In this document: piece after piece, positions 60,086 to 64,000 of the stretch | Layout of the letters: each line of letters begins with the position of its first letter | How positions within the stretch are numbered: position 1 is the stretch's first letter | Assembly: GCA_005778355.1 (NCBI GenBank) | Contig: SXON01000017.1 | Location: 36,511 to 100,510, forward strand | Length of the DNA: 64,000 bases | DNA from: Pseudomonadota bacterium | GTDB lineage: Bacteria > Myxococcota_A > UBA796 > SXON01 | Direction of reading: 5' to 3' | The notes under the pieces: generated by a model | What the model was told of the DNA's origin: nothing | The model's database searches: none | The model's input: the letters and a program-made list of their open reading frames with translations, nothing else | Translations under genes and position numbers: made by a program

Positions 60086-60541
60086 ATGTTGTTGTTCTGC
60101 GCGGCGGCCATGGCGGCCACATTTCCCACCCTCGACCTCTTCACTCTCGAGGACAAACGCCTCAAGTTGCCCGCCGACATCGGCAGCGCGCGCGTGGCGG
60201 TGCTCGTGGGTTGGTCTCGTGCACAGGATGACGATCTGCACGCCTGGACGGGGTACTTCCTTCGCTACAAGGCAGAGTTCTGGTCGCTGCCTCTGGTCGG
60301 CAACCTCGGGACGGTCTTCGACGCGCCGGTGATCATGGGGCTGCGCGCCGGGCTCGATGCGGATCGCGAGGCGCGGACTGTCCCGGTGTTTCTCGAGCCG
60401 CCCGACCTGAAGGCGCCGCTGGCTTCGGACGCGCAGTTCGTGGACGTCTACGTGGTGTCGGGCGACGGGAAGATCCACCTGCACGAGCGCGGGCCCTTCG
60501 CCGACGGCAAGGCGCAGAAGGTGGTGGCGGCGGTGAAGTAG
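60086..60541 (+). CDS. Hypothetical secreted protein (possibly thioredoxin-fold)
   Basis: MLLFCAAAMAATFPTLDLFTLEDKRLKLPADIGSARVAVLVGWSRAQDDDLHAWTGYFLRYK. Confidence 0.65.
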   Translation: MLLFCAAAMAATFPTLDLFTLEDKRLKLPADIGSARVAVLVGWSRAQDDDLHAWTGYFLRYKAEFWSLPLVGNLGTVFDAPVIMGLRAGLDADREARTVPVFLEPPDLKAPLASDAQFVDVYVVSGDGKIHLHERGPFADGKAQKVVAAVK

Positions 60542-60741
60542 GCGGACGGCCACCTGCCGCGGGTTCGGCTCTCGGGTCACGTCGAGAGCACGCTGTCGCG
60601 ACACTGGAGCGCGCTCGACTTCGGTGCTACCGGGGTCGCTGTCCCACGCTTCCGGGCCAAGGTGGCTCAGGTCGCGACACGGTGCCTCATGGCACGCGAC
60701 CGACCGTCTTGACTTGCGCGGGGCGAAGGTGAGCGTGCGCT

Positions 60742-60817
60742 CGCGGCGGGACCTCGCGTCGGGTGGTACGTCGCTCGCATGAGTGGCAGAAACCCGCGAC
60801 GCTGGTGTCGCGACATG
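60742..60817. repeat. 76-bp direct repeat, copy A
   Basis: 71/76 identical to 60878-60953; ends in CGCGAC-GCTGGT-GTCGCG hairpin. Confidence 0.93.
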
Positions 60818-60877
60818 TGTCTACTTTGCGTTCCGCGACGCGTGGTTGCCTACACCGCTCGAAGGCCACCCCGCGCG

Positions 60878-60953
60878 CGCGGCGGGACCTCGCGTCGGGT
60901 GGTACGTCGCTCGCACGAGCGCCAGGAACCCGCGACGCTCGTGTCGCGACATG
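60878..60953. repeat. 76-bp direct repeat, copy B
   Basis: 71/76 identical to 60742-60817. Confidence 0.93.
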
Positions 60954-60981
60954 AAATGTGGAGGTCATCCAGCAGTTTTTG

Positions 60982-61152
60982 AGACACTCCCCCCAGTCAT
61001 CGGGGAAAAAATAGGACTCGAAGCCCCGGGAAGCCTGGTGGCCCAACCAGCGAACGCCGACAATGCTGTGGGGACCCAGACCACAGACCCTGTTTCAGGC
61101 CAAAAAAGGCACGCGAGTCCTATTTCTTCTAGGATGACTATGCCGAGTGTCT
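60982..61152. mobile_element. Candidate MITE-like element with 39-bp imperfect terminal inverted repeats
   Basis: 60982-61020 vs reverse complement of 61114-61152: 31/39 match, inner 12 bp AAATAGGACTCG/CGAGTCCTATTT perfect; possible GTTTT flanks at 60975-60979 and 61154-61158. Confidence 0.5.
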
Positions 61153-61305
61153 TGTTTTCCGGGGGATGAGTGGATCCCGATCGTCCGCGGGCCCCTGCGC
61201 GGCTCCGTAACGGGCGTGAGCGTGCTGCGGGGGCCTTCTTCCCGGCCTCACCTTGGTCGTTGACAGCGCTCACGCGCGGCCTGGTCGCTGCATAGAGTGC
61301 GCTCG

Positions 61306-61773
61306 ATGTTCTTCCTCACCTCGCTCGCGGCCTCAGCGGAACCGATGTGGACCGTGACCGTCGATCCCCTCACCTTCGCCCTCGGCTTTGCGCACGTGCA
61401 GGTTGAAACGGCCTTCCATCCTCGCTTCTCTCTCTACGCCGGCCCGTCGCTACGCCTCTACGACTCCTTGCTCGGCGAGCCCGCCGGGCCGTACCGCGGC
61501 TACGGCGCCGAGGCCGGCCTCCGCTGGTTCTTCCACGGTCGTGCGCCGGAGGGGGGCTGGCTCATGGCGCGCGGCGTGCTCGCGTGGGTAGACAGCGCTG
61601 AACCGGGCATCGGTGGCTACACCAGCGCGCTCGCGGGCTACACCTGGGTGGCGGACTTTGGCCTCGTCCTGGCCGGTGGTCTCGGGGTGTCGTGGTTCGA
61701 CTACGGTCCCGCCGGCGTCGGCATCCACGGGGTGCTGCCTGCGGCGCACACCAACGTGGGCTGGGCGTTCTGA
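61306..61773 (+). CDS. Small outer-membrane beta-barrel-like protein
   Basis: MFFLTSLAASAEP signal; amphipathic strands; C-terminal NVGWAF. Confidence 0.7.
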   Translation: MFFLTSLAASAEPMWTVTVDPLTFALGFAHVQVETAFHPRFSLYAGPSLRLYDSLLGEPAGPYRGYGAEAGLRWFFHGRAPEGGWLMARGVLAWVDSAEPGIGGYTSALAGYTWVADFGLVLAGGLGVSWFDYGPAGVGIHGVLPAAHTNVGWAF

Positions 61774-61817
61774 AGGACCGACTACCCATGTACCTTTCGC
61801 TCGCGACGAGCGGCCGC

Positions 61818-62174
61818 CTACACCACGACATCGACGTACATTCCCGGCTCCGCCGTGATGATCGAGCTCGCGACGATGGCCTCGGCCACGAGGGCCGCGG
61901 CGGACGTGGCGTCGGTCGCGACCCCAGTGGACTCGACCACCGGGCTCTCGACGGGGGGCGCCGGCGCCGTGGTGGTGGCCGTCTCGTCAATGGCTGCCGT
62001 GGCCTCAGGCGAGAAGCTCACCTCCACGGCGGGGGTGCTGGCCGCAGCCGCGCGCCAGTGGGCGCGCGACGGGGAGCGACCCTCGGCCTTGGCGGCGTGA
62101 ACCTCAGCGGCTCGGGCCTGGCCGCGCACGGCGGGGCCGCCCTGGTGTCCGTTACTCGAGTCAACTGGGCGCAT
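61818..62174 (-). CDS. Hypothetical protein
   Basis: 118 aa; Ala/Val/Thr-rich; weak support. Confidence 0.4.
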   Translation of the reverse strand: MRPVDSSNGHQGGPAVRGQARAAEVHAAKAEGRSPSRAHWRAAAASTPAVEVSFSPEATAAIDETATTTAPAPPVESPVVESTGVATDATSAAALVAEAIVASSIITAEPGMYVDVVV

Positions 62175-62225
62175 GAGGTCTCCGTGGTCCCCTCCCCTTC
62201 GGAAGAAGCACTTGGCACTTGAGCC

Positions 62226-62582
62226 TCAACGACCGCGCCACCGGTCCGTTTCGCGACGCTCGCGCTTCGTGGGGCGCCCGGCCCCGGCCTCGCGCGAGGC
62301 CACCTCGAGTGTCCGAGCAGGGCGCGGCGGCGTCAGATCCTCGTAGAGCAGCCTCGCGACGGTTGCGGGGCCACGCACCGCGCTCGGGACGAGCACCCGC
62401 GCGAGGCGTGGCCAGTCCCCCACACGCACCCGCAGCTCATCGCCGGGACGGACCGCCCGCGCAGGCTTCACCGCCTCGCCGTTGACACTCACGTGCCCCG
62501 CGTCGCACGCTTCTTTCGCCTGCGACCGGGTCTTGTAGAAGCGAGCGGCCCAGAGCCACACGTCGAGGCGGACGGTGTCCAC
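62226..62582 (-). CDS. hslR: S4-domain RNA-binding protein (Hsp15/HslR-like)
   Basis: VRLDVWLWAARFYKTRSQAKEACDAGHVSVNGEAVKPARAVRPGDELRVRVGDWPR. Confidence 0.92.
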   Translation of the reverse strand: MDTVRLDVWLWAARFYKTRSQAKEACDAGHVSVNGEAVKPARAVRPGDELRVRVGDWPRLARVLVPSAVRGPATVARLLYEDLTPPRPARTLEVASREAGAGRPTKRERRETDRWRGR

Positions 62583-62664
62583 GGCGGTGACGTAGCTCGG
62601 GCGGAGCGCTGGGGCCAGGGGGTCGGGAGGGGCTCGAAAGGCGTCCCCGAACCGAAAGGACCGA

Positions 62665-62711
62665 AAGGTGTCGGAGGTTAAGGGTTAAGACTTGGCTGTT
62701 GACGTGTCAAC
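62665..62711. repeat. 47-bp direct repeat, copy 1
   Basis: AAGGTGTCGGAGGTTAAGGGTTAAGACTTGGCTGTTGACGTGTCAAC, 44/47 identical to copy 2. Confidence 0.95.
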
Positions 62712-62805
62712 CGTGACGCCGCCCCCACACGAGCACCGCGGCGGCCCGGGTCAGACAAACGATCAAGCCGCGTCGCTATGGACCGCAAGTCCCGCAGGGT
62801 TCCCT

Positions 62806-62852
62806 AAGGTACCGGAGGTTAAGGGTTAAGACTTGGCTGTTGACGTATCAAC
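62806..62852. repeat. 47-bp direct repeat, copy 2
   Basis: AAGGTACCGGAGGTTAAGGGTTAAGACTTGGCTGTTGACGTATCAAC. Confidence 0.95.
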
Positions 62853-63009
62853 GCCACGCCAGCCCGACGCCTGCAACCTCGCGCCCGGCCAACTCGGGGG
62901 CTTGTCGAGTCGGCCCGAATCGCCCGCCGTGGTGCTGAATCCCGTCGTGGCGTCGCGGGCACCGTGGGTTCAGACCCCGGATTCGTCGCCAGCGGGCTAG
63001 CGTCACCCC

Positions 63010-63657
63010 GTGTGGCCGTGGACCCGCAAGCCAGCTGTCCCGTCGCCTGACGAGGCGTGCTCGTTCTGCAATCGAACGCGGGCTGACGTGCGTGTCCTGG
63101 TAGCGGGCGACACCGCGTCGAACTGTGACGCCTGCGCCGCGTTCTCGGTCGGACAGCTCGACTACCCGAATGACGAGCTCGCGCAACCGGGAATGCGCGT
63201 GCTCAGGGCGTCGCTGAAGGAGATCCTGGCACGCATGGGTCCCGACGTGCCGCACCGGGTTTCAGGCCCCGTGCTCGGGGCTGCGGCGGCGCTGGCCGCC
63301 TCGTTGACGGAGCGTCACAACCTCTCGATCGAGGCGATGCGCCTTCGCAATGGGCCAGCGGCGCTCTTTCTTCTCGACGTCCCCGGGGGCCACGCCCACG
63401 ATGGTGCTCAACGCCGCCTCGTACTGGATCGGGCAGGGCGATGCTGCAAAAGCAGCCGAACGGGTCCGCGCAATCGACATCACGGCGCTCCCGGTCGTCG
63501 ACCAGGCCCATCGCCACCTCAACCTGGCGTCGGCGCTCCTTTCCTGCGGCGGCGACGAGGCCGGGATCGAGGCGCTGCTGGTCGCTGCGGAGGCCGCACT
63601 CGACGAGGCCGCGAGCGACCCCTACGCGACCGCCTGGCGCGTGTGCGTGCACAATAG
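63010..63657 (+). CDS. ClpX-type C4 zinc-finger-like N-terminal domain protein (3' part of the ORF probably out of frame)
   Basis: ACSFCNRTRADVRVLVAGDTASNCDACAAF; GTG start; coding character appears lost after about 63385. Confidence 0.6.
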   Translation: MWPWTRKPAVPSPDEACSFCNRTRADVRVLVAGDTASNCDACAAFSVGQLDYPNDELAQPGMRVLRASLKEILARMGPDVPHRVSGPVLGAAAALAASLTERHNLSIEAMRLRNGPAALFLLDVPGGHAHDGAQRRLVLDRAGRCCKSSRTGPRNRHHGAPGRRPGPSPPQPGVGAPFLRRRRGRDRGAAGRCGGRTRRGRERPLRDRLARVRAQ

Positions 63658-63889
63658 CCGCGGCGACCTCGCGCTCCGCCGAGGCGACGCCGCAGGCGCC
63701 CTCCAGCACTTCCAGGCCGCGCTCGCGGGCGGGGCCAGCTACGACGCGGCCACCCACCGGCGGGTGGGCGACGCGATGCACGCGATGCAAGACGACGACG
63801 GCGCGAGGCAGGCGTGGACGTCCGCCTTGGCGGCGGCTCACCCCGACACCCCGCTCGCCGCACAACTACGAGCCCGCCTGGGATCTTGA
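63350..63889 (+). CDS. TPR-like protein, possibly continuation of the zinc-finger ORF after a +1 frame change
   Basis: VLNAASYWIGQGDAAKAAERVRAIDITALPVVDQAHRHLNLASALLSCGGDEAGIEALL..GDLALRRGDAAGALQHFQAALA. Confidence 0.65.
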   Translation: MGQRRSFFSTSPGATPTMVLNAASYWIGQGDAAKAAERVRAIDITALPVVDQAHRHLNLASALLSCGGDEAGIEALLVAAEAALDEAASDPYATAWRVCVHNSRGDLALRRGDAAGALQHFQAALAGGASYDAATHRRVGDAMHAMQDDDGARQAWTSALAAAHPDTPLAAQLRARLGS

Positions 63890-63923
63890 CGCCCACGGCA
63901 CCGGCGTATACATGGGCGGCGAT

Positions 63924-64000
63924 TCCCGCTTAGCTCAGCTGGTTAGAGCGACGGACTGTTAATCCGTAGGTCCTGTGTTCAAGTCACAGAGCGGGAGCCA
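63924..64000 (+). tRNA. tRNA-Asn (anticodon GTT)
   Basis: 77 nt cloverleaf: TCCCGCT/AGCGGGA acceptor, GCTC/GAGC D stem, ACGGA-CTGTTAA-TCCGT anticodon arm, CTGTG-TTCAAGT-CACAG T arm, encoded CCA. Confidence 0.97.

Noticed and set aside
61260-61296. TTGACA as sigma70 promoter for the 61306 gene
   Set aside because: No convincing -10 element at 16-18 bp spacing.
60742-62852. CRISPR array
   Set aside because: Only two copies of each repeat, with 60- and 94-bp gaps and different lengths; no further units and no cas genes.

Overview
This 64-kb, high-GC, gene-dense window looks like a chromosomal segment of a myxobacterium or related (former Deltaproteobacteria) organism. Supporting signs are many short lipoproteins, MopE-like Asp-rich repeats, MYXO-CTERM-like tails and DTGDTDTDTG linkers. 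About 52 CDSs and one tRNA-Asn(GTT) at the right edge are supportable. Housekeeping content includes yraN-rplS-truB-rbfA, nth, grpE, a YfgM-like/BamB-like pair, an S4-domain protein, the TIGR03960/TIGR03936-type fused radical SAM protein, acyl-CoA dehydrogenase, an acyl-CoA carboxyltransferase fused to a biotinyl domain, IorAB-type molybdenum oxidoreductase, lytic transglycosylase and a DAACS symporter. I found no CRISPR array, prophage, complete IS element, rRNA or classical biosynthetic cluster. The strongest second-look items are: (1) a HIP1-like over-represented palindrome GTCGCGAC (about 38 copies by eye, about 2-3 expected); (2) a hemerythrin-like + zinc-ribbon + radical SAM fusion (56738-58627); (3) an A/T-richer 171-bp element with 39-bp imperfect terminal inverted repeats (60982-61152) beside a 76-bp direct repeat; (4) paired 47-bp direct repeats containing GTTGACGTGTCAAC-type palindromes (62665-62852), a motif recurring elsewhere; (5) an MCE-beta-barrel fusion next to a metallopeptidase-TolB-barrel protein; (6) a caspase-like protein whose expected catalytic Cys is Ala; (7) a ClpX-type zinc-finger ORF apparently split from a TPR ORF by a +1 frame change. 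Family calls come from motif recognition without database searches. Most of the very long antisense ORFs in the track are GC-driven shadows.
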